Shown piece after piece: positions 54,001-63,500 of a DNA stretch of 64,000 nucleotides. The stretch covers positions 23,059,712 to 23,123,711 of the forward strand of contig JAJLRJ010000011.1 of the NCBI GenBank assembly GCA_024195265.1, given 5' to 3'. Position 1 is the first letter of the stretch. Each line of letters begins with the position of its first letter. Below the pieces are notes generated by a model. That model searched no databases, had not been told where the DNA came from, and saw only the letters and a program-made list of their open reading frames with translations. The stretch is from Dendrophyllia cribrosa. Its lineage: Eukaryota > Cnidaria > Anthozoa > Scleractinia > Dendrophylliidae. The translations under genes and the position numbers were made by a program.

Positions 54001-54301
54001 CAAAGAGAATCATCGAACACTGTAAGAATTTGAATTATTGTACCTAAATGTGAAAATTCCACTTTTGTAACGATCACTTTATGCATAAGCTTAACTGATT
54101 TCAAATAAATTTTGATTATGCAATACGCACCAATACTCCTGACCAAACTGGGAGACCTTCTGGTTGAAATTTGACAAAAGCTTCATGATCTTTTTTCCTT
54201 GTATTATACGCTCCAATGCCAATACTAATGAGTCCATTCAGTATTTGAACAATTCCTACACGAAGCGCTGTTTTGACGGAATAGAAGTGACGATCAGCCA
54301 T
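44785..54301 (-). CDS. CD20/MS4A-like four-transmembrane protein
   Basis: Five exons on the minus strand, all phase 0: 54301-54131, 53608-53552, 47448-47215, 45781-45680, 45045-44785, giving 274 residues. TM1 is VGIVQILNGLISIGIGAY (about 15-32), TM2 VWSGVLFLITGGVGCLSY (52-69), TM3 IHVFLVLCILTIITSILMFW (77-96) and TM4 FFGSFLGLVAITFVVSM (114-130). The QILNGLISIGIGAY…VWSGVLFLITGG pattern is typical of the CD20-like (MS4A/TMEM176) family. The cytoplasmic tail is His/Pro-rich and has two PPxY motifs (PPPY at 240-243 and 264-267), known binding sites for WW domains such as those of Nedd4 ligases. Intron 2 holds transposon 2. It is divergently arranged with the SNX19-like gene. A MARVEL or other tetraspan family is the alternative. 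Confidence 0.75.
45362..45502 (-). repeat. dispersed repeat R1, copy 3 (inverted, partial)
   Basis: CAAATGGTGCCATGCAAAAG to GACTCTGGGAGTGAGAGGGC, inverse of the family, in the last MS4A-like intron. Confidence 0.75.
45680..45781 (-). CDS. MS4A-like exon 4
   Basis: Acceptor TTTCTTTTTCAG, donor AGA|GTAAGA. 34 codons (DPQPVELNSSSACM…EEIRQQRR), cytoplasmic. Confidence 0.75.
47215..47448 (-). CDS. MS4A-like exon 3
   Basis: Acceptor TTTTTTTCACAG, donor CAG|GTACAG. 78 codons with TM3 and TM4 and a Cys pair (NNCCNK) after TM4. Confidence 0.8.
49019..49225. repeat. left subterminal GTAACGTCCGCGAC repeats
   Basis: A perfect 28-bp palindrome (49019-49046) is formed by two 14-bp units head to head. 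A third exact unit in inverse orientation lies at 49212-49225, next to a degenerate one. All contain CpG sites (CCGCGAC). Confidence 0.9.
49435..51648 (-). CDS. transposase core fused to Ulp1-type protease (transposon 2, downstream frame)
   Basis: A 737-codon frame without its own ATG (it opens at a TTG), so it is the 3' part of a longer gene. Numbered from 51648, a DDE-like core shows VVQVDFAENY (Asp93), NIFSDGPSSQFK (Asp178) and ATSHGKGVVDGLGG (Asp218). A Ser/Asp/Glu-rich linker follows. The C-terminal third resembles a C48 (Ulp1/SENP) cysteine protease: EHWFLGVM (His528), VVLDSLPG (Asp545), Gln592 and YDCGIY (Cys598), a complete His-Asp-Gln-Cys set. Ulp1 enzymes process or remove SUMO-like proteins. 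Such fusions occur in several plant and animal transposons; the combination here may allow desumoylation during transposition (inference). Confidence 0.8.
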   Translation of the reverse strand: MTLIKKDAPLDEVVQWQQWESVSHPFQSKQGKPKLVKKMEKVTKEGTVEEALHSLQSKIPSFLEHVFIKRKQAAFFEKCTAQLQPDEAVVQVDFAENYTCQHQDEPQAAHWSQQQVTLFTVAIWTKDSANNTTCNSHVIVSDDLSHEKKSVAVFMDTVVNNFVRKRFPQVRVVNIFSDGPSSQFKNKYMAGFYHTLQSKGLKIKWHFFATSHGKGVVDGLGGTVKRMVWTAVSTRKVSDVQDAVSFAKIAAQFCKSINIQLCLKKDIDDYSSCLELDKCFEQATSIPGIRKIHCIEPAKRGQLHCRLYSSQPSALHEIEQSSDGEETCGVTSVTETTTCQVNIIDNSSNSSGEEESSDDSSNDSVVVNEDRDDIPLCTGTYATSPAETTMTDEEDSNIQIQLGLPHNIGALLNNHCTEFQVPPYSSLLAELIVSKGIDFEGDPLIDTSDLERLDGKATKDEAKWITNFIVDSYLKLVKTASAQKGLCIEVFGWEEFEKKPLKDLLTGKGDLLKQDAVFFPCNDTQSEHWFLGVMFPQEMCIVVLDSLPGQFVKPTVLKRVEKMVSLLVKVDQSIDINQWSSYSNRPGEIPQQENTYDCGIYTCLYARCVATRCLMIPKTEVPTYRQLMIQELHQKRLCPIPPPTIQPGEYYAVDYIKNYYFGTVTEKTGSFVQFKFLHRVGATTYHWPRREDVERVHLSNIFSGPVTVPHFISGPFEIPEQPAVEKLFKAIRKHKRV
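51617..52474 (-). CDS. N-terminal part of transposon 2 protein
   Basis: 285 codons from an ATG at 52474. Strongly basic N-terminus (AERTKNHRKKIKENAEM, then RVRKRESRKKA and ERVRLHRLKKK), likely DNA-binding or nuclear-targeting. The C-terminal part contains conserved-looking Cys/His spacing (LCQYHDNM, CECLS, CMMNKCDKCP). It overlaps the next frame by 32 bp and ends in a stop shortly after KCDKCP, where the frame shifts. One extra base in the CCCC run at 51656-51659 (G on the + strand) would explain the break; a programmed frameshift or an unrecognised intron are alternatives. Confidence 0.75.
   Translation of the reverse strand: MPSTGAERTKNHRKKIKENAEMYAAYKEKDRVRKRESRKKALSPRKAAVERRKCNERVRLHRLKKKLSISQDADNTDVEFAYKSPQALGKAVHKVSPLLPNSPRKRKAVIAKIAKSSGLSLSSKHKQSNGNTGIAKSTVDSVQEFYCKDSISRQAPGRRDFVIVKENGKKSKLQKRHLMWSLKETFGLFQKENPHVQIGFSKFCSLRPKNVLLQAAMPWQVCLCQYHDNMKMLCECLSKEIESFPSYSGTFVDHFVCDSTKEECMMNKCDKCPAWLDTDQERCSS
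52822..53225. repeat. right subterminal GTAACGTCCGCGAC repeats
   Basis: Exact units at 52843-52856, 53033-53046 and 53212-53225, and a variant at 52822-52835. The last two are followed by AGTG, and the outermost abuts the TGGAATTGCCC tip. Confidence 0.9.
53552..53608 (-). CDS. MS4A-like exon 2 (57 bp)
   Basis: Acceptor TTCTTCTTCAG, donor ACA|GTGAGT. Encodes FLITGGVGCLSYKRPKKIT, completing TM2. Confidence 0.75.
54131..54301 (-). CDS. MS4A-like exon 1
   Basis: ATG at 54301 (MADRHFYSV); donor TTG|GTGCGT at 54130. 57 codons, TM1 and the start of TM2. Confidence 0.75.
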
Positions 54302-54777
54302 TCTTTATGAATTTCATTTCTTGTCAACAGAAAACTGAAGGCGTGGTTACCAAGGTTGTGGGCCACGCCACAGGTTACCCAATTGTAAGGGAGATTTTTT
54401 TCAAAGGGAGATTTCGAACTTGTTTTCAGTTTTTGGAGTTTTACATGTTAATTATCCACAAATTAAAACGAAAACTCACTCAACAAAGCCGTTGAAGTTG
54501 TCAATTGATTTTTCGCAACGTTTTACTGTATTACTATTTGCCGGTTGTTAGATCAACACCTGTCCAGTCTCAATGAAGTCAAGAAAACAATATGTGAAAT
54601 ATTTCACAACATCGAGTATTGTTTTAATAACTTATTTAAGCTTTGCCGATTATTTTGTTCCAAAAAATCCTTGGCAAATGTGGGAAAAGAAACCAGTGAG
54701 CATTTTGTGGGTGTCCTGTGGAGGAGAAGACGCGCAGGAGTGGGAGCGAGCGAGAAACCAACACAACATGGCGTAAC
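54302..54777. promoter_or_regulatory. shared region between divergent genes
   Basis: The start codons of the MS4A-like and SNX19-like genes are 476 bp apart in head-to-head orientation, so this segment must hold both 5' UTRs and probably a bidirectional promoter. No TATA box at a convincing distance was identified. Confidence 0.55.
54768..54776 (+). promoter_or_regulatory. minimal uORF ATGGCGTAA before the SNX19-like start
   Basis: A two-codon upstream frame ends one base before the main ATG at 54778. If transcribed, ribosomes must skip or reinitiate at very short distance, which would lower translation of the main frame (inference). Confidence 0.5.
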
Positions 54778-57510
54778 ATGGGCTGGTTGGTGTTTTTCGT
54801 TGTTTTGGCCTGTCTTTTTTTCGTAGGATGCTCCTTGAAGTCGTTGTTTATTTATCTGTTCCTCGCTGGTGTAAGTCTTGGCTTCACGTACCTTTTTCTC
54901 GCCAATAAATGGGGCCTTGATGGATTATTCGAAGAATTTTTCAAGGCCGTCGAGTTGTTTGGTTTTGGAGCGCCCCATCGCCTAGAAAACCGCATCTCCT
55001 ACTCGTCGCTCTACACAGATGGCGCCTTCAACAGTCTTGACGAGATTCCCAAACCTTTGGAGGAAGGCCTAAAAAAGTTAATCGAGAACATCATTCGCGA
55101 TTTTATCCGTACATGGTACGAGAATGTCGGAGAGGGCGAGCATTTCGTCTCCGAAACTCGTGATTCGCTCGAAATGTTATGTTTGGAAGGATACAAGCGA
55201 GCTTCACAAATAGACTCACATTATTTGATTGAGGGAGTTATAGTGATTTTTCATGGACATTTGGAGAGATTTAACAAGGCGATGGCGATCGTCAAAGCTA
55301 AAGATCCTAAACTTAGGCTGAGCATTAGCTCGTCCCAGCTGTTGTGTCAAACGTATGAATCACAGCTAAGTTTTGAGCCACCGTCTTTGTCAAGTCCTGC
55401 CGCTGAACTCAGTTACTTGAGAAACGTGATTGATTCGCTTCTAGCAGCAATGATCCCCAAGGATACCTTCAGTTGCGACACAGGGAGATTTATTTTGCGA
55501 GAAATTCTGACTGTACAAGTCATGGAACCGCTTGTTGAACGTTTAACAGACCCTGATTGGATTTGCCAGGCTATAATTGACATTCTTACGGATGATAAGA
55601 ATGAGGAAGATAATAAATTAACTGCCAGAGATGAAAATGATGGTCTTGCTGCAGAAGATCAATGTGATAGTGCGAGCAATGGCCATGAACCACCAGTGGC
55701 TGATGAGTTGCACCTGGCATTGTCAGTCGAGAAAACAACAGCTGCATCTGCTGAGGTATCAGTTAATGAAGAACTTTCCAGGAAAGAAAGTAAGGAGTCA
55801 ATGGAAGATGTGGGAGAGAGAATTGAAATCACTTCACCAGGAGCTGCTTTAGAAAGTCCCAATTTCCACTGGTCTGTGACCTCTCAAAGACAGCCGCCAA
55901 TAGGGGAGAGTCAGCATGATAATAGTGAATCATTTTTGGTTATTTCAGTTGAGGAAAGCAGAGAAAATGCCACAGTAGACCAACCTCAAAGGGGAAGTAA
56001 CTGGTCCACAGACGTGGTCCCTCCGTCATCAGTCGAGGAGAGCAAAGAGAATAGTTCATCAGATCAAAGTCAAAGTGATAATAACTGGTCTATGGAAGTG
56101 CTCTCTCCATCATCAATAGAGAACCTGACATCTTGCAGCTTGTCATCATCTTGGGGAGTTTGCCCATCATCTGAAGATAAATCTTTCAGAACAACGAGTT
56201 TTGAAGAAATGAAAGAGCATTTCTCAGAAATGGAAAGCAATGGAGGAACTCTCCACAGTTTGAAGGAAATGACCTGCTGCCACAAGTTTGAAGAGAGCAG
56301 TGATGTGTACCGTCCTACATGTAGTATGTCAATGGTTGCACAAAAGGGAAGTAGTGACGAGGAATCTGATGAAACGGAGGATGTGTCATGTCCTAGATTT
56401 AGAACAAGAAGTTTTTCTCTTCCCGGATGTGATGAAAGCAAGACTGAGGCTCAAAGTTCCCACAGAGAGCTTTCAAGATCTGCCAGCGTTCCTTGTAACC
56501 TTTCATCTACAGGTTTTGACAACTGTGATGTGGAAGAATTTTACACCCCAAGCAATCCAAGAAAAATTTATGGCACCCAGTTTTATGGAGGAAGCTTTTG
56601 TAGCAGTTCTGACAGTTTTAAGTCGATATCGAGTAAAGAGGATATTTTGGATTCATACATTGAGCGTGGAGAAGAAGCATTAGAACAATGCAATGAATTT
56701 GATTCGTACATTGTTGGGTCTTCTGGGGTTGGAAATGTAAATGTAAACAAATCAACAAGGAGTAGAATTACCAAACAAGTTTCCTTTGAGGAACCTCAAG
56801 AAAGTCAAGCATCAGGTTCATCTGCGGAAGAATTATCTGGTCCCAGATATACTATTTCCCCTTCCAGCATAGGAAAATCCAGAGCTGAGAAAATGGCATC
56901 GAAAAGTAAAAAAGACTGTTCAGAATTAGATGATATCAAGGAATCTTCATGGGAAGGTATGGATAAAGATGATCTTGTAGATGACCCTTCAACCAGGTGG
57001 AAACGCTTGCGTATAGGATTTGGGGCTCAAGGTTCAGAATCTTCCCTCGGCGATGCCTTTCTTACGGCTGGTAAGAAACTTGTATCAAATTTCAAGCCAC
57101 CGTTTAAATTTGATAGTTTTAGCAGTAATAGTACGAAATCATCAGGAGAGGAATCTTTGGATCATTCATCGGGAAATCAGCCAATAAATTCGTCAAAGGG
57201 AGCATCTTTAGATGTTGAAAGAGCTGCAACGTACACTTCATGTGGTGCACGACGGCTATCCAGGAGTGATGCTGTTGTAGAAGAATCCATGGATAGTAGT
57301 GATACTGACACCTGTTATGGGACACCCAAAGAGGAGTTGGCACAAGAGCTTATGGGTGTCGGCAAAAGGGGTGAGGCAGGGCACGACAAATCTGCCATGA
57401 GTGTTAAAAGAATGCACCCAAGTCAACTGATTTCTATTCCCAGCACTGTTGTGGCTTTGGAGACAACTTGGGAACCAGGAAGAAATAAATACACTCTCTA
57501 CAAAATAGAG
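54778..57510 (+). CDS. snx19: SNX19-like exon 1 (911 codons)
   Basis: An unusually long first coding exon with the membrane anchor, PXA domain and linker. Donor GAG|GTAAGT at 57511. Confidence 0.85.
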
Positions 57511-60500
57511 GTAAGTTTCAAGTATCATACTGTACATAATGGCTGAATTGGTTCATAATTAAAGGGACTTCAAGGCTGCACATTTATAACAGCCTGCCAT
57601 GGGACAAATGTCCGATAAATTTGTCATGTTTAACCTGGCCTGACAGATGAACTGGGTACTGGTACAGTAGTTCTGCTGCCATAATTAAATTCTGACAGAA
57701 AATATTTTCTCTTTGCAAAACATTGAAAACTTTCCATAGTTGCTTTGCACACCAGACACTACTTTTCAGCAAAGTTCGCTAACTCATACATTTACAGTAT
57801 ATTTAATAATTTGTTAAGTTTGAACAATGAACTTGAATCATAAGCTTGACGTTGGTTTGGAAACCTAATCTTAATTAACTAGCGTTGATAAAAGCGATTT
57901 TATTTCTTCGTTTTCTTTGCATTTAAATATGATCAGTTTGAGAAATATAGCTTCTCGAACTCATTAATAATTCATGACAAGACCACAAAGGAAATCACTA
58001 CTAACTGTGAAGGAGGTTTTGATATCCTGTCTTAATTTGCATAGATTTTGGCGATTTTATTCCTTCGTTTTCTCCAAATTTAACGATCAGTTTGAGAAGC
58101 TTTATCAAACACTCAAAAAAGTGTTTCATCAGATTTCCAAACACCTTGAAGTGGGTTAAAAAAAACTTTGCTGCGTCTTGTTTGTCAACCCACTTCTCGG
58201 TGTTTGGATATCCTGATAAAACACTCTTCCTTGTGTTTGGTATATTGCAGTAAAACTATGCATAAAAAAATTGCCCAATCAGACTGACCTCTTGTCGGTT
58301 CAATATTATCCCTGGACTGACAAATGACTTGTTTAGAGATTTCCATTTCTGCTGAGAAAAGTGAGTGCAGGTGCTAGGAACAAGAAGATTGACCTATGGT
58401 CAACCTCTGGTGCTCTTAATTTATATTTACATTGTATGGTGAATTTGGAGGTTGGTTGGTTGCATCTTTGATATGCTTTAATGTGACTGCGTGATGCAGT
58501 TATGAGTCATACATGTATGTGCCAGTCATCATTTGGTTGTGTGACCGCACGATATGGTTCCAGTCAAAGCCCACATTTCACCCTTGCTATGACCGCAGAG
58601 TCCTGGTAGCTCAGTGGTAGAGCATCTGGCTAGATCACGGAGGGTCGTGGGTTCAAATCTCATCTGGAACTCGGATTTTTTTTCTGAGTTTGATGCTATT
58701 TCTATCATGTTTGAATTCTTAATTACATGTACTCACTTTGGAGGTATGGTGAATTTAAAAGCAAATAATGCTGAAGGAAATTAGTACATAACTGTTTATA
58801 GTCACACTTAAGGATTTTATCCAAAAAATGCGACTGGCTTTTTTTATGCAATGATAGTTATGCAATGGTCTCATGTAGTATACCATGAAGTATCCCACGG
58901 ACAGGTGACTTGATTTTTCTTTATATATGTTGTGGGTCAAAATTTGCCTTGGTTCAAAGTTTTCTTTTCCTTTGTTTTTGGGCATGAAAATGCATAATAA
59001 TGTATGATAATGAGTTTTAAACAAAGGAAAGAAAATTTTGAACCAAGGCAAATTTTGACCCACAACATATACATCATCAATGAAAGTTCCTTTATCTCCT
59101 GGGGAGAATAGGGCTGCTTTGCAGTTTCCATAATCTGCTTGATTTTACAAGGTGGGGTGATTAGCCCAAGCCCACCCCCCAACCTGGAGAATCAGGGTTT
59201 TTCTGTCTGGGGTTTCCTTTCCCTTAGCCACAGGTTCCCATTATTTAAAGGCGCCAGACACTCGCCTTTCGCCACTGTCACTCAACTGCTAAAAGCATTA
59301 CCAGGGGCTACAATAACATGGACGTGCGACATATGACTTCACTAACAGAGCCAATGTTAGACGGAAAGGAAAACAATGGTGACACTTGTTAACCTCACTG
59401 AGACCTAATACCAGTGCACAGCCCCCTTTCTTAATATACACAAAAGCCTTTAGAGGAGTGTGTACTGTACCAGACAGATCGAAGTAACATACTGTACATG
59501 TAACAGAGAACATGGGGCAGAATACATTAGCATGCAAACCGCAAACCTGTCAAACACTCAAGATCAACAAAATCAATTTTAGATTGTAGATACATGTATA
59601 ATTATAGATATAATTTGTATTATGCATGTATATGTTGTAGTTAATTTTTTATTTCAGGTAATTTTTGTTTTTCCTTTGTTTCAAATTCATAAGCATAATT
59701 TATATTACCATACCCAAAAACATTGGAGAAATAAAAAATACCTGAGAAAAAAATTAACTACAACATATACATCTTAATAAAAGTTTACAGTACGAATAAA
59801 TGTTGTTGTTGTTGATTGTATGTACATGTAGAATTCATTTTGTTGATCTCAAGTTTTTTTACAATACTAAGAGAAATCAAGTCAGGAGTGGGATATAATT
59901 ATAATCATGGTATTAAAGCACTGCATACATGTACATGTAGAATACAAACCGTAGCATACCACAGAATATGCAACAGCTTTCCAGCCTTCTGATTTCCTTC
60001 TGTGTGTTACATGTAATTACAGCATGAGATAAAATGTAATATCACTTCCTTTGACAGTATGATATCAGGATATGGCATGAGGTGTACAATGCAGCAATCA
60101 AACAAGCGAAGCATGAAGCTAAAAAAGATCAGATGAAAAGAAGATTGTATGTTGATCACACAGATAACGAAAGAGACGAAGAAGAAATATCTCTGGACAG
60201 AATCAAGAGAGATGTGCCGCTGAAGCGAGTGATAAACAGAAGGTACAGAGAGTTTATGGAGCTTCACAATCGGCTGACGAGTGGACAACTTGCTGTACAT
60301 ATGAAAGGTACAAATGCCAACAAAATAAAAGCCTCAATCCTTTACATGTGTGTACATCGTACTTACATGTAAGGCTATGTTTGCATGAAAGTTGCGATGA
60401 TTTTTCATCCCAGGATGAAAGCAATCCAGAGATAGTCCTTAGACAAGACAGGGTGCAGTGTCTCTGCAATCTACTACATGTACTTCTAGTTGCTGTTAAA

Positions 60501-63500
60501 TGCTATAACATGTACAGTGTATGTATTATTAATTTATTTATGTTTAACAGATATTCTAAAGCCAAACAGGAAGTATAATCTACCATTTGGAAGACTTGAT
60601 CGCCATGTGGTGGAGGGAAGAAGAGAACTGCTACAGTATTATTTAGGGGTAAGAGTTAGCAAGTCTTTCGCTTCACTGCCAACTGAAACTGGCCAAAACC
60701 AAAAATTAAAAATGCTGAAAGGATACAGAACCGTGGAAAAGTATAGTCTGTACTACTGGGCTGGGTTGTTTAAAGCACGATTAAGCTAACCCAGGATTAG
60801 CGTCAATTTTGAATCCAGTTTAACAACTCAACAATTGAAAATTTTCCAAAGTTTTCTGCCCTTCAGTTTCGACTTTAGTTGTCTTCAACTAGCTACAAAA
60901 GACTTCTTGAAAATATTTTTCAGCAGAGAAATGAAATCCTCGGTTAACTTTTAATCGGGGATTAGCATTAATCAGCTTTCGAACAACCGGGCCCTGAAGA
61001 CCAAAATGGGGGTGAGGGGTACTCAAGTTTAAAACTGACGAGGATATGCCAAGGATTTTTTGGGGGTTTTAAATTTGGTTGTTAGGATTTTTGGGGGTTG
61101 AAATTTTTCCTAGTATTTTATTTTTGGCAGTGAGATTCTGGACAGACATTTAGTGACATTTGCAAAATTTGACTTTTAACAGGCAAGTTTACCCGGCTTC
61201 TATACAAAAGTCTAAAAATTCATGAATTTTATAGCTTTGCTCCCAAACATCACATAACCCTCAAATTTGAGGATGAGACTAGTTTTGAGATGATCTTACA
61301 GAACATTAAGCGACTTTGTTAGAGAGTCAAGAAAATAATTACAGTAACTGTACATGTACCAGGACTGATACAGAAGGCAAGGCAGATAAAATAACCACCT
61401 GAAAAAGTAGAGTTTTCTTGATTTTTACTGCCTGGAAAACTGTGTCTGCTTACATGTAACTCCTTTTTTTTTTTACCAAAACTTTCCACCTGCCATGAAC
61501 AAAATTTCAGCTGTTGGATGTCTTAGCTACATCCCTGACTACTTGAAAAAACCATTAGTTGAAAGGTGGCCATTGTAGATAGAGTATAGAAGTTTGAATG
61601 TTCTTCATTTATTTTATTTTGTTATATACATGTGTAGCTACTGTAAGTAATGAAGGTTCCTTGTAATTTGACAGGCCAATAACTTTTTTTCAATCCCGAA
61701 AATAATCAAGGAGACATGAAGTGTAGTTCTAACTTTTTTTATAGATCTGTCGATACCCTACATGTACATGGTGTGACCATTCAAATTAAACCTCTTCGGC
61801 AATACTTTTGCATGATACATGTACCATTCTTTTTCAATATTTTTCAAATGGAAAATTTTTTATTTTATTTTTTTTTTTATTTTAAATTCTGGCACTCTTG
61901 GGAGTTAACTCAAAGGGTTAAGGAATGCTACGTAATTCATTGACAAACTCCTTCAAATTGTCTGTAGAGCCTAATATCCAAGCCACCTTTGCGGAACAGT
62001 GAAGACCTCAAACAGTTTCTTGGTGTGACTGAAGGAGAGCAGATATCATTTATTAAACCAAGCGTTGCCCAAATGATGAGCCAATCGGTTCATGTGCCAC
62101 GAGTTGATAAGGTACATGTAATGCCAATGTTGTTGCCATATTTTTGCAATCTATAATCTTAGCCACTATGGCTGTTGCCCTCTAGTATTTTTTAACCTTT
62201 CCATACCCAATCCATACCCAAAAACAAAGGAAAATAAAATTTGCACCAAGGACAATATTGCACCACAACATAATTATGCATTGTGTGAAATGAGACTGTC
62301 TAGACAACTGGATGATATAATTACACTGGGGCATTAAAAATAGGTTTACTACAGCAATCATCTTTTAACACGTTTACAATACCCTGGGAAATTAATTAAA
62401 AAAGTTTATGGACGATGTAATGATTGAAAATTTGCATATCTGTTCCCATATAGTATATCTCGCTCAACGCTTTGTGTATTCACGAGATACATCTGTAAAA
62501 AGGAACAGGACAAAACAGTTTTAACTGCCAGTATTCAAATTATTTTCAGTTACATGTACTCTACTTGTGATACAAATTTACTGTAAAAGCCATTTAGTAA
62601 TACATGTAGAAATGTACTTTCATTGAATAAGGGATCCAGTATTTAGTATGAGTTTTTAAGCGAGATATCAGAGTTGAATAAAAAAAATATTGTAAGGGTA
62701 AAATTAACTGCAAGAGAGTGAATCAAATCCAAGGGAAAAGGCCTTTTGTTTAAGTTACAGAAATGTTATTCTACCAGAATTCATTTTTTTCCTCTCGTAT
62801 TGAAATTTTGTAATCCCATTGAGGTTTAAATAACAATAGACCTAATTTGCACAAGAGAAGAATAACTGAAGGATTTCTGACCTACATGTACATGTAGCAA
62901 GAATGATGCCATAGTGAAAATGTCCTATTTTACTATACAGTGTGTACAGTGTATGTGGACTTGAGTCTGCTTCAGTCTTGTTTGAACCAGTTGTCAATGC
63001 ACAGACTGTATCCCTCAAGTTCATTCTCATTCCATTTTTCCCATTTATCCCTTTCACTCCCAGAGTCAATTATGGAGACATGTAGTGTAATAATTCTAAC
63101 TTTTGAGTCTTTCAACGAAATCCTATGGTGTAACCATTCAAATGAAACCTCTTCGACAGTACATTTGCATGGTACCATTTGTTTTTCAATGTTTTATAAA
63201 ATGAAATTTGGAATTTTTCTTGAATTTTGGTTTTTGGCACTCTTGGGGCTCAAAGGGTAAAATCACTCAGACTATGAATGCATTAATTCTCAGGCCATTC
63301 ATCATTTAGTCATCTTGCCACCTGTATTCCTTCCTGATCATTATCAGCCACAGATACCTGCTCCAGCCGCTTAATACAGTCACCATGGCCATGTTTTATC
63401 ACCTGTGTTCAATACACTTTGTTGTCAGTAATGACTCTTCAAGCATTGATTTTTCTGAACCTTTTTCCAATGGCTGCAAACCCTCCAACCAAGTTGTTGT

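Noticed and set aside
54718..54777. 20-residue N-terminal extension of the SNX19-like frame
   Set aside because: It opens with GTG; the first ATG in frame (54778) is followed directly by a membrane anchor, as expected.
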